Below are positions 1 through 6,368 of a stretch of DNA of 11,572 bases, piece after piece. The notes beneath the pieces were generated by a model that did not search any database, was not told where the DNA came from, and saw only the letters and a list, made by a program, of their open reading frames with translations. Both the position numbers and the translations under genes were made by a program. Positions within the stretch are counted from its first letter, which is position 1; every line of letters begins with the position of its first letter. The DNA comes from Candidatus Omnitrophota bacterium (GTDB taxonomy: Bacteria > Omnitrophota > Gorgyraeia > Gygaellales > Profunditerraquicolaceae): NCBI GenBank assembly GCA_026387255.1, contig JAPLMA010000014.1, forward strand, positions 1-11,572, in the 5' to 3' direction.

Positions 1-173
1 TTGATGCGGCGGTAAATCTGGAAGTAATTGCCAAAAGCGGTACCTGGCTTTCATTTGAAGATAAAAAACTGGGCCAGGGCAGGGATGCGGCGATAAAGTT
101 CCTTAAAGAAAACCCGAAAATACAGGATGATATTGAAAAAGCAGCGCGTAAAAAGTTTAGCCTCGCTGAATAA
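1..173 (+). CDS. recA: RecA recombinase, C-terminal fragment
   Basis: This is the 3' end of a gene that starts before the window; the frame begins at base 3 and ends with TAA at 171-173, giving 56 residues. The visible part resembles the RecA C-terminal domain: an AKSGTWLSF segment, then LGQGRDAAIKFLKENP, matching the family pattern 'KSGaWySy...iGQGrenA..fLkeNP'. RecA forms ATP-dependent filaments on single-stranded DNA for strand exchange and triggers the SOS response. The ATPase core (Walker motifs, DNA-binding loops) lies outside the window. The tail ends soon after the helical C-terminal domain and lacks the long acidic tail seen in E. coli RecA. A recX gene directly downstream supports the call. 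The last 47 nt overlap the proposed recX start. Confidence 0.93.
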   Translation, partial: DAAVNLEVIAKSGTWLSFEDKKLGQGRDAAIKFLKENPKIQDDIEKAARKKFSLAE

Positions 174-567
174 CGCCGAAAAAGCCAAGGCTTATGCTTT
201 TTTGCTGTTGAAGTTTCGTCTGCGCAGCGAGAACGAGCTAAAGTCAAGGTTAAAGCAAAAAGGGTTCTCTGAAGAATTAAGTCAAGATACCGTTAATTTT
301 TTAAAGGATAGAGAGTTTATTGATGATCGCGTTTTTGCGCGTGGCTGGGTGGCTGCGCGGCTTAAACGGCCATTTGGTTTAAGAAAGATCAAGCAGGAAT
401 TAGTGCAAAAAGGCTTAGACCAAGAGATCATTGGGGATTCTTTGTCGCAAATTAAAGAGCATTACAACGAAAGCCAAATAGTCAGTCAATTAGCCCAGCA
501 GAGATTCTCCAAGTTAAAAGGTATAGAGCCACTTAAGGCCAAGGGTTGTTTAAATTTAAAGTATTAA
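127..567 (+). CDS. recX: Regulatory protein RecX, probably C-terminally truncated
   Basis: RecX binds RecA filaments and modulates or inhibits RecA activity. The 146-residue product is all-helical in appearance and shows the family's repeated three-helix modules: a first module with 'ENELKSRLKQKGFSEE' (about residues 35-50), 'FLKDREFIDDRVFARGWV' (about 58-75), then 'PFGLRKIKQELVQKGL' (about 81-96). Location immediately after recA is the classic arrangement. The start is uncertain. ATG 127 lies inside recA and overlaps it by 47 nt; TTG 133 has AGGA (124-127) at better spacing. The C-terminus is odd. After 'GIEPLKAK' the protein ends within seven residues, where the family normally continues for another helix pair (a 'RRLfgyLaRRGFs' type segment). 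The loss coincides with the start of an AT-rich heptad repeat. Function may be impaired. Confidence 0.88.
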   Translation: MILKKQRVKSLASLNNAEKAKAYAFLLLKFRLRSENELKSRLKQKGFSEELSQDTVNFLKDREFIDDRVFARGWVAARLKRPFGLRKIKQELVQKGLDQEIIGDSLSQIKEHYNESQIVSQLAQQRFSKLKGIEPLKAKGCLNLKY

Positions 568-634
568 TTTTAGATTTAGAGTTTTGAGTTTGTTTAGGAT
601 TTAGAGTTTAGAATTTAGAGTTTATAGTTTTCAG
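568..634. repeat. Heptad repeat array, TTTAGAG family (single arm), before alaS
   Basis: The spacer between recX and alaS is almost wholly made of 7-bp units of the type (A/G)TTTAGA. From 599 the units run ATTTAGA, GTTTAGA, ATTTAGA, GTTTATA, GTTTTCA without a break in phase; earlier units at 574-587 are ATTTAGA and GTTTTGA. It shares units with the inverted array at 7638-7775 but seems to hold only one arm. No gene or obvious promoter is visible in it. It resembles in style the heptameric short tandem repeats (STRR) described in some cyanobacteria; no relationship is claimed. The alaS Shine-Dalgarno (637-645) lies just after it. Confidence 0.75.
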
Positions 635-652
635 TAAGAGAGGAATAATTGG

Positions 653-2818
653 GTGACTGCTGATATTTTAAGAGAAAAATTTCTGGCTTTTTTTCAAGCC
701 AGGAACCATAAGATTATTGAAAGTGATTCTTTGGTACCCAAAGATGACCCGACCGTATTATTTACTCCTGCCGGGATGAATCAATTTAAGAAAGAATTTA
801 TGGGGCAAGATTACGGATTTAAGCGCGCCGCAACCGCGCAGCGCTGTTTGCGCACGGATGATCTGGAAAAAGTAGGAAAAACCAGCAGCCATCATACTTT
901 CTTTGAAATGTTGGGCAATTTTTCTTTCGGAGATTATTTTAAAGAGGAAGCGATTAGTTGGGCCTGGGAATTCCTGACCAGTGAGCTGAATTTAAGCCAA
1001 GATAAGCTTATGGTCTCGGTTTATAAAGAAGATACTGAGGCTTATAAGATTTGGAAAGAAAAAATAGGCCTACCGGTTGGAAAGATTGTTAAGCTGGGAG
1101 ATAAAGATAATTTTTGGCCGGCAGAAGCTAAAACCAAAGGGCCAAATGGTCCATGCGGGCCATGTTCAGAGATATTTTATGATTTTGGGCCTGACGTAGG
1201 CTGTAAAGAGAAAGCTTGTGATCCATCCTGTAGTTGCGGAAGGTTTGTAGAAATCTGGAATTTAGTTTTTACGCAGTTTAACCGTAAAGATGATGGTTCG
1301 CTAGAGCCGCTGCCGAATAAGAATATTGATACGGGTATGGGGCTGGAGAGGTTGGCCGCGATAATGCAAGGTAAACAGAATAATTTTCAGACGGAGTTGT
1401 TTGGGCCGATAATTAAAGAGATAATCCGGGGACAGTCTCCTTCGGGGACAGTCCCCGAAAACAAGCTTCTTTATGCGATTGCCGACCACATAAGGGCGGT
1501 GGTTTTTTCAATATATGATGGGATATTGCCTTCTAATGAAGGAAGAGGTTATGTGGTAAGAAAAATAATACGTAAGTCCATTTTACATTTAAATTGTCTG
1601 GGAATTAAAGATCCTTTTCTTTATCGTTTAGTGGCAGTAGTGGCCCAAATAATGCATAAACCTTATCCGGAATTAACTAAGCGACAGGAAGAAATTGCTC
1701 AGAGAATTTTAATTGAAGAAAAAAACTTTATTCATACGCTTAGCTCAAGCGAAGAACTATTTGAAAATAAGTTCGCTGGATTCATCCAAAAGCCAAATCC
1801 TGAGACTGTAGGAAATATAGTTTTTCTGTTACATGACACTTATGGAATTCCTTTGGAGTTGACCCGCCAGTGGCTGGATAAACAAAAAATAAGTTTTTCG
1901 CTAAAGGCATTCCAGCAGGCCATGGAGGAACAGAAGGCGCGTTCAAAATCAGGCAGTGCGATGAAGGGCGATGTGTTTGGCGCCAAAGGCCTGGAGATAA
2001 AAGTTAAAGAGAGCAAATTTGTCGGTTATAAAGAAAATTCTACAGAGGCAATAATTCTAGCGATTTTAAAAGATGAGAGTGAAATTAACCTGGTTAGACG
2101 GATTGTTTTAGACCGGACTCCTTTTTACGCGGAATCCGGAGGACAGGTGGGGGATGCTGGAAAATTGATTAGCGGAAAGAATGTTTTTGAAGTTTTAGAT
2201 ACGCGAAAAATAGATAATTATATTGTGCACATTGGTAAGATCCGTTTAGGTGTTTTTAAAGAAGGCGATTCGGTAACCGCGCAGATAAATATTGAACGCA
2301 GATTAAACATTGCCAGAAATCATACCGCTACACACATATTGCAGGCAGCTTTACGGGAAGTTTTGGGAAACCATGTCCAGCAGCAGGGTTCTTTAGTTAG
2401 TGAAGAGAAATTCCGTTTTGATTTTACGCATTTTAAAGGATTGTCTAAGCAGGAGATCTCTAAGGTTGAGGAGGTAGCGAATAGCTATATTAATAAAAAT
2501 CAGGTTGTAAGTTGTAAAGAGATGACTTTTAAAGAGGCAAAGAAAGCTGGAGCATTAGCATTTTTTGAGGAAAAGTATGGCGAAAATGTACGCGTGGTTG
2601 CTATCGGAGATATTTCAAAAGAGTTATGTGGAGGAACACATATTGATAATATTAGTAAAATCGGCCTTATAAAAATAATCAGCGAGGGTTCAGTAGCTAG
2701 TGGTATTAGAAGAATTGAGGGGGTGACTGCCGGATTTGCAGAGCAGTTTATTAAAGACCAAGAGCAAAAGGTAATCCAAGAAGCGGCCAAGCTTTGCGGC
2801 TTTTGGCAGATAAGCTAA
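653..2818 (+). CDS. alaS: Alanyl-tRNA synthetase, catalytic and editing domains (frame lost before C-Ala)
   Basis: AlaRS charges tRNA-Ala in the cytoplasm and hydrolyses mischarged Ser/Gly-tRNA-Ala. The 721 residues show the N-terminal class II core ('FFQARNHKIIESDSLVPKDD' near residues 12-31, 'GMNQFK', 'SSHHTFFEMLGNFSFGDYF'), a Cys-rich zinc-type insert (C184, C189, C193, C195), 'IADHIRA', 'LPSNEGRGYVVRKIIRK', and the editing domain metal motifs H557xxxH561 and C659GGTH663. The GTG start at 653 has a good Shine-Dalgarno (AGAGAGGAA, 637-645; 7-nt spacing). Family members are usually about 850-880 residues. Here the frame ends shortly after 'QEAAKLCG', and the C-Ala domain continues in another frame (2794-3075). 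Even with the frame restored the protein would be about 807 residues, lacking roughly 60 residues of coiled-coil linker. Since AlaRS is essential, either the truncated enzyme suffices, another copy exists, or this is an assembly error. Confidence 0.93.
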   Translation: MTADILREKFLAFFQARNHKIIESDSLVPKDDPTVLFTPAGMNQFKKEFMGQDYGFKRAATAQRCLRTDDLEKVGKTSSHHTFFEMLGNFSFGDYFKEEAISWAWEFLTSELNLSQDKLMVSVYKEDTEAYKIWKEKIGLPVGKIVKLGDKDNFWPAEAKTKGPNGPCGPCSEIFYDFGPDVGCKEKACDPSCSCGRFVEIWNLVFTQFNRKDDGSLEPLPNKNIDTGMGLERLAAIMQGKQNNFQTELFGPIIKEIIRGQSPSGTVPENKLLYAIADHIRAVVFSIYDGILPSNEGRGYVVRKIIRKSILHLNCLGIKDPFLYRLVAVVAQIMHKPYPELTKRQEEIAQRILIEEKNFIHTLSSSEELFENKFAGFIQKPNPETVGNIVFLLHDTYGIPLELTRQWLDKQKISFSLKAFQQAMEEQKARSKSGSAMKGDVFGAKGLEIKVKESKFVGYKENSTEAIILAILKDESEINLVRRIVLDRTPFYAESGGQVGDAGKLISGKNVFEVLDTRKIDNYIVHIGKIRLGVFKEGDSVTAQINIERRLNIARNHTATHILQAALREVLGNHVQQQGSLVSEEKFRFDFTHFKGLSKQEISKVEEVANSYINKNQVVSCKEMTFKEAKKAGALAFFEEKYGENVRVVAIGDISKELCGGTHIDNISKIGLIKIISEGSVASGIRRIEGVTAGFAEQFIKDQEQKVIQEAAKLCGFWQIS
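1427..1456. repeat. 30-bp palindromic repeat pair inserted in alaS coding sequence
   Basis: Two near-identical 14-bp units, CGGGGACAGTCTCC (1427-1440) and CGGGGACAGTCCCC (1443-1456), are separated by TT. The second contains a perfect 6-bp inverted repeat, GGGGAC-A-GTCCCC. The element occupies exactly ten alaS codons (residues 259-268, RGQSPSGTVP), in a variable loop between the 'LFGPIIKEI' helix and 'IADHIRA'. Its GC-rich composition stands out from the surrounding AT-rich coding sequence. GGGGACAGTCCCC-type palindromes are, from general recollection, common dispersed repeats in some bacterial genomes, sometimes linked with REP-associated tyrosine transposases; no transposase is seen here. 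Confidence 0.7.
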
Positions 2819-3075
2819 AAGAAAAGCTCTCTGGCGTAGTGATTGTTTTAGGTGCGCAGGATAAAGAGCAGAACAAGGCTTTTTTGGTGATCGCTGTATC
2901 AACGGATTTATTATCCAGAGGAATGGATGCTGGGGCATTGATTCGCCAAGTTGCTCCTCTGATTGGTGGCTCAGGTGGAGGCAGGCAGGATTTTGCTCAA
3001 GCGGGCGGGAGGAATCCTGAGAATTTTAGATTGGCTTTTGAGAAATTAAGAGATATAATTATACATCAAAAGTGA
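2794..3075 (+). CDS. alaS: Alanyl-tRNA synthetase C-Ala (DHHA1-type) domain, displaced frame
   Basis: The 93 residues match the C-terminal domain of AlaRS: 'LRLLADKLKEKLSGVVIVLGA' at the start, then 'VSTDLLSRGMDAGALIRQVA' and the diagnostic glycine-rich 'IGGSGGGRQDFAQAGGRNP'. This domain contacts the outer corner of tRNA-Ala and helps link aminoacylation and editing. The frame is -1 relative to the main alaS frame and overlaps its last 25 nt. The only early start is TTG 2794, with no convincing Shine-Dalgarno, so it is more likely the broken 3' part of alaS than an independent gene. It also lacks the first part of a normal C-Ala domain (the 'v.vl...l.gv...' strand before 'LRLLADKL'). One extra T in CTTT at 2792-2795 would read K-L-L-R-L-L-A-D-K and join the frames, but would not restore the missing linker. 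Confidence 0.8.
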   Translation: MRLLADKLKEKLSGVVIVLGAQDKEQNKAFLVIAVSTDLLSRGMDAGALIRQVAPLIGGSGGGRQDFAQAGGRNPENFRLAFEKLRDIIIHQK

Positions 3076-3081
3076 TAGCTG

Positions 3082-3140
3082 TGTCATTCCCACGCAAGTG
3101 GGAATCTAAAAAGCAGATCCCCGCTTTCGCGGGGATGACA
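3082..3140. repeat. 59-bp double-hairpin palindromic repeat (REP/BIME-like)
   Basis: Two perfect 8-bp-stem hairpins lie side by side: ATTCCCAC-GCAA-GTGGGAAT (3086-3105) and ATCCCCGC-TTTC-GCGGGGAT (3117-3136). The outer ends, TGTCATTCCC (3082-3091) and GGGGATGACA (3131-3140), also pair with one mismatch, so the whole element can fold on itself. This is the widely distributed bacterial repeat whose translation gives peptides such as 'SFPRKWES...IPAFAGMT'. It fills most of the alaS-hisD spacer. It could act as a transcript-stabilising or weakly terminating structure, though neither hairpin is followed by a U-tract. Confidence 0.88.
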
Positions 3141-3143
3141 AGT

Positions 3144-3148
3144 AAGGA
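3144..3148 (+). promoter_or_regulatory. Shine-Dalgarno fixing the hisD start
   Basis: AAGGA lies 4 nt before ATG 3153, immediately after the palindromic repeat. It supports ATG 3153 as the hisD start instead of the upstream in-frame GTG at 3072, whose product would begin by translating the repeat. Confidence 0.6.
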
Positions 3149-3152
3149 TAAA

Positions 3153-4379
3153 ATGAAGATAATTAAGGCGACGAGTAAAAAATTAGAGAAGATTTATAAC
3201 CGCGGCCAATTGCGCCAGCTGCGCGTTGAAGAAAAGGTGAGGAAGATTATTGATGATGTGCGCCTTTTTGGGGATGAGGCGTTAATTAAGTACACGCGTA
3301 AATTTGATAAGGTGAAACTTAACCAGCGTCAGTTAAAAGTTTCTCAGATTGAGATCAGCGGTGCTTATGCTAATATCAGCCCGCATTTTGTCAGCGCGCT
3401 GAAGATCGTTATTGAAAATGTAAATCGTTTTCATCGCAAGCAGCTGCGTAAATCCTGGAGGATCAAGGGAACCGAAGGCGTAGTGTTGGGTGAAAATTAT
3501 ACGCCTTTAGAAAAAGTGGGTGTTTATATTCCGGCCGGGACAGCGCCTTTGGTTTCTACTGTTTATATGACGGTGTTGCCGGCGAAATTGGCCGGGGTGA
3601 AAAAAATTGTTTTAATCAGCCCTCCGGATAAAAATGGGTATATTAATCCGCATATTTTGGTGGTGGCTGATCTGCTCAAGGTTGATGAGATTTATCGAGT
3701 GGGGGGAGCGCAAGGGATTGGGGCTTTAGCTTATGGTACTAAAACCATTCCGAAAGTAGATAAAATTGTCGGCCCGGGAAATATTTATGTTTCTGAAGCT
3801 AAACGGCAGGTTTTTGGCATGGTGGATATTGATATGATTGCCGGGCCTACAGAACTGGTGGTGATTGCCAATCGTTTTAGTGACCCGAAATTTATTGTTG
3901 CCGATCTGCGCGCGCAAGCAGAGCACGCTAAAGGATTGGCGATATTAATTACTAATTCCAAAAGTTTAGCCAAAGAAGTAAAATCTCAGCTTGATGGGAA
4001 TAATGGTTATATTATTTTGACCAAGAATTTAAAACAGGCGGCTGAAATCGCCAATAAGATTGCCCCGGAGCATTTGGAAATTCTGGTGCAGAATCCGCAG
4101 AAATTGCTTAAGGAAATTAAAAATGCCGGAGCAATATTTTTAGGCCCCTATAGCCCGGTGGCTCTGGGAGATTATGTTGCCGGCCCTAGCCATGTATTGC
4201 CTACGCAGGGCACAGCCAGGTTTTTCTCCGGGTTAAGTGTTACGGATTTTATTAAGAGCAGCCATATTATTAGTTATTCCAAAAAGGCACTGGAAAAAAT
4301 ACGTGAGCCTTTAGAAAAGATTGCTGGTATTGAGGGTTTGCAAAAGCATGTAGATTCGGTAAAGAGTAGATTTTTATAA
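3153..4379 (+). CDS. hisD: Histidinol dehydrogenase
   Basis: HisD catalyses the last two steps of histidine synthesis, oxidising L-histidinol to L-histidine with two NAD+ and a zinc ion. With the ATG 3153 start it has 408 residues. Family signatures are clear: 'VGVYIPAGTAPLVSTVYM', 'GGAQGIGALAYGT', 'VGPGNIYVSEAKR' and 'DMIAGPTEL'. The zinc ligand pattern is complete: Gln255 and His258 in 'QAEH', Asp340 in 'GDY' and His399 near the C-terminus. The catalytic Glu306-His307 pair sits in 'APEHLE'. It is somewhat shorter than the usual 430 or so residues, mainly in the segment between 'ILITNS' and 'APEHL'. An in-frame GTG at 3072 would add 27 residues, but these are translated palindromic repeat and should be left out. 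hisB follows after 14 nt. Confidence 0.96.
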   Translation: MKIIKATSKKLEKIYNRGQLRQLRVEEKVRKIIDDVRLFGDEALIKYTRKFDKVKLNQRQLKVSQIEISGAYANISPHFVSALKIVIENVNRFHRKQLRKSWRIKGTEGVVLGENYTPLEKVGVYIPAGTAPLVSTVYMTVLPAKLAGVKKIVLISPPDKNGYINPHILVVADLLKVDEIYRVGGAQGIGALAYGTKTIPKVDKIVGPGNIYVSEAKRQVFGMVDIDMIAGPTELVVIANRFSDPKFIVADLRAQAEHAKGLAILITNSKSLAKEVKSQLDGNNGYIILTKNLKQAAEIANKIAPEHLEILVQNPQKLLKEIKNAGAIFLGPYSPVALGDYVAGPSHVLPTQGTARFFSGLSVTDFIKSSHIISYSKKALEKIREPLEKIAGIEGLQKHVDSVKSRFL

Positions 4380-4393
4380 TTTTAGGAGATGCA

Positions 4394-5005
4394 ATGAAAA
4401 AAAGAAGCGCAGTAATAAAAAGAAAAACTAAAGAGACGCAGATTTCGGTTGAGCTACTAATCGGAGGCCAGGGTAGAAGTAAAATTGATACCGGTATAGG
4501 TATTTTGGATCATATGCTGGAGTTGTTTAGTTTTCATGGTTTATTTAATTTAAATATTTTAGCTAAAGGGGACCTGAGGGTAGATATCCATCATACTAAT
4601 GAGGATATCGGGATTGTTTTGGGAGATGCTTTTAAGAAAGCCCTGGGGGATAAATCAGGAATTAAGCGTTTTGGTTCTATTTCCGTGCCGATGGAAGATG
4701 TGGTGGCTAATGTGGTGGTGGATATCAGCGGAAGAGGATTTTTTAATGGGATAAAAGCGGTTGTGTCTAAATTGCCAAAAATCCAAAAAGATCAAGGTTA
4801 TTCTTTTGAATACGCTAATCATTTTTTTGAAGCTTTCGCCAAAAGGCTGGGGATGAATTTGGATATCAGTATCTCAAGTTTAAACTCAGATCTGCATACT
4901 AATCTGGAGCCTATTTTTAAGGGATTGGGTATTGCTTTGGATCAAGCCACTGGAATTGACCCGCGTAGGAAAGGTATTCCCTCGACTAAAGGCGTGATTG
5001 ACTAA
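4394..5005 (+). CDS. hisB: Imidazoleglycerol-phosphate dehydratase (monofunctional), altered metal motif
   Basis: The enzyme dehydrates imidazole glycerol phosphate to imidazole acetol phosphate, using a dimanganese centre in a 24-mer. The 203 residues cover a single dehydratase domain without the histidinol-phosphatase half found in E. coli HisB. Matching segments are 'TGIGILDHMLELFSFHGLF' (33-51), the first metal motif H66-H67-T-N-E70, 'HFFEAFA' (143-149) and the terminal 'IDPRRKGIPSTKGV'. The second metal motif, normally HHxxE, reads H168-T-N-L-E172, so the second His is Thr169. The usual 'LHI' before it is 'LDI' (Asp157). These changes could weaken one metal site or mark a divergent subfamily. 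ATG 4394 has AGGAG at 4384-4388. The stop overlaps the hisH start by 1 nt (TAATG), implying translational coupling. Confidence 0.95.
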   Translation: MKKRSAVIKRKTKETQISVELLIGGQGRSKIDTGIGILDHMLELFSFHGLFNLNILAKGDLRVDIHHTNEDIGIVLGDAFKKALGDKSGIKRFGSISVPMEDVVANVVVDISGRGFFNGIKAVVSKLPKIQKDQGYSFEYANHFFEAFAKRLGMNLDISISSLNSDLHTNLEPIFKGLGIALDQATGIDPRRKGIPSTKGVID

Positions 5006-5619
5006 TGAAGATCGTAATTATCGACTATGGTATGGGAAATATTCATAGCGTGGCGAAAAGCATCCAAGTTTGCGGTGTGCAGCCGATAATTACTAATAAA
5101 AAAAATGAAATAAATTCTGCGGATAAAATAATTCTGCCCGGAGTAGGCGCTTTTGATGATGCGATGGTGGAATTAAAAAAGCTGGATTTAATCAGCGTTA
5201 TTCAGCAGCAAATTAATGGTAAAAAGCCGTTTCTGGGAATTTGTTTAGGGATGCAGCTTTTATTGGAAAGCAGTCAAGAGGCTAAAATTAATCAGGGGTT
5301 AGGTATTTTAAAAGGCCAGGTGGTTAAATTTAGTTCCCGGCAGGATTTGAAAGTTCCGCATATGGGATGGAATGATTGTAAAGTTGTGGCTAAAGATTGT
5401 TTCTTATTAAGCGGTATTAGCGGCCAGGCTCAAGTTTATTTTTGTCATTCTTATTATCCTGAGCCTGCTGATAAATCCGTGATTGCCGCAACAAGTAGCT
5501 ATGGAGGAGAGTTTAGTTGTGTTTTACATCAAGATAATGTTTACGGGGTGCAGTTTCACCCGGAAAAAAGCCAAGCAATAGGATTGAAGATAATTAAAAA
5601 TTTTGTCCAGTTATGTTAA
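5005..5619 (+). CDS. hisH: Imidazole glycerol phosphate synthase, glutamine amidotransferase subunit
   Basis: HisH hydrolyses glutamine and channels ammonia to HisF, which makes imidazole glycerol phosphate and AICAR. The 204-residue protein is a class I (triad) glutaminase: nucleophile Cys80 in 'GICLGMQLL', with His185 and Glu187 in 'QFHPEKS'. HisH-typical 'DYGMGN' (7-12), 'LPGVGAFDDAM' (44-54) and 'PHMGWN' (118-123) are present, and length fits the family. It starts in the stop codon of hisB and its last 7 nt overlap hisA. Its partner hisF is further downstream at 6874, separated by hisA and a lipoprotein gene. Confidence 0.97.
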   Translation: MKIVIIDYGMGNIHSVAKSIQVCGVQPIITNKKNEINSADKIILPGVGAFDDAMVELKKLDLISVIQQQINGKKPFLGICLGMQLLLESSQEAKINQGLGILKGQVVKFSSRQDLKVPHMGWNDCKVVAKDCFLLSGISGQAQVYFCHSYYPEPADKSVIAATSSYGGEFSCVLHQDNVYGVQFHPEKSQAIGLKIIKNFVQLC

Positions 5620-6338
5620 TCATACCAGCGATAGATTTAAGGGGTGGTAAAGTAGTCAGGCTTTTTCAGGGTAAGTTTGATCGCCAGAAGATTTATTCGG
5701 CTGACCCGGTTAAGACAGCTAAACATTGGGCTAAACAAGGGGCTAAATTTTTACATATCGTGGATTTAGATGGGGCGGCTAGTGGTGCGCTTAAGAATAT
5801 CGAGGTGGTCAAGAAAATTATTGATCAAGTGGGCATCGGGGTGGAATTCGGCGGCGGGGTCAGGAGCATGAAAATTATATCTAAATTGTTAAGCTTGGGG
5901 GCAGCTAGGGTTATTTTAGGCACTAAGGCAGCGAGTGACGCGAAATTTCTAAAGCAAGCTTGGAAAAAATTCGGAGAAAAAATTATCGTCAGTATTGATG
6001 CTAAATGCGGTCATATTCAAACGCAAGGATGGAATTGTAGTGTGGCTAAAACTGCATTGGTTTTTGCCAAAGAATTAAAAACAATAGGTTTTAAGCAGTT
6101 AATTTATACGGATATCTCTAAGGATGGTACTTTATCCGGCCCGGATATTTCAGGGATTAAAGAATTAATTAAAGAAACGGGGTTAAAAGTTATCGCCTCC
6201 GGAGGCGTAGCGAGTTTAGAAGATTTGCTTAAACTTAAAAAATTGCAGAAGCATGGTTGCGCGGGTGTGATTATTGGCAAGGCCTTGTATGAAGGTAAAT
6301 TTACTTTTACGGAAGCGTTGAAATTAATCAACGCTTAA
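5613..6338 (+). CDS. hisA: ProFAR isomerase (phosphoribosylformimino-AICAR-P isomerase)
   Basis: HisA converts ProFAR to PRFAR by an Amadori rearrangement in the fourth step of histidine synthesis. The 241-residue (beta/alpha)8 barrel begins with 'IIPAIDLRGGKVVRL' carrying catalytic Asp8, followed by 'HIVDLDGA' (48-55), the phosphate-binding 'FGGGVRS' (79-85), 'SIDAK' with Asp129, 'TDISKDGTLSGP' (166-177) and a second phosphate loop 'IASGGVAS' (194-201). It overlaps hisH by 7 nt; no strong Shine-Dalgarno is visible inside hisH, so expression probably depends on coupling. No trpF is seen in the window, but sequence alone does not show whether this HisA has dual (PriA-like) activity. Confidence 0.97.
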   Translation: MLIIPAIDLRGGKVVRLFQGKFDRQKIYSADPVKTAKHWAKQGAKFLHIVDLDGAASGALKNIEVVKKIIDQVGIGVEFGGGVRSMKIISKLLSLGAARVILGTKAASDAKFLKQAWKKFGEKIIVSIDAKCGHIQTQGWNCSVAKTALVFAKELKTIGFKQLIYTDISKDGTLSGPDISGIKELIKETGLKVIASGGVASLEDLLKLKKLQKHGCAGVIIGKALYEGKFTFTEALKLINA

Positions 6339-6368
6339 TTTATCAAAACTAACGAAAGGGGAGAGAAT

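Noticed and set aside
1202..1240. Cys-rich cluster in AlaRS as a novel domain
   Set aside because: Similar cysteine inserts just before '(R/F).EIWNLVF' are usual in many bacterial AlaRS proteins.
2789..2806. Programmed -1 frameshift joining the alaS frames
   Set aside because: No X-XXY-YYZ slippery heptamer in the overlap allows good re-pairing; AAG-CTT-TGC and GGC-TTT-TGG do not fit. A frameshift would also not explain the missing linker of about 60 residues.
2500..2938. Minus-strand open frames within alaS (also at 1301-1489, 3726-3973, 6104-6331, 7207-7449, 10543-11061)
   Set aside because: They lie opposite strongly conserved genes, have no recognisable domain or ribosome-binding site, and show the composition expected of shadow frames.
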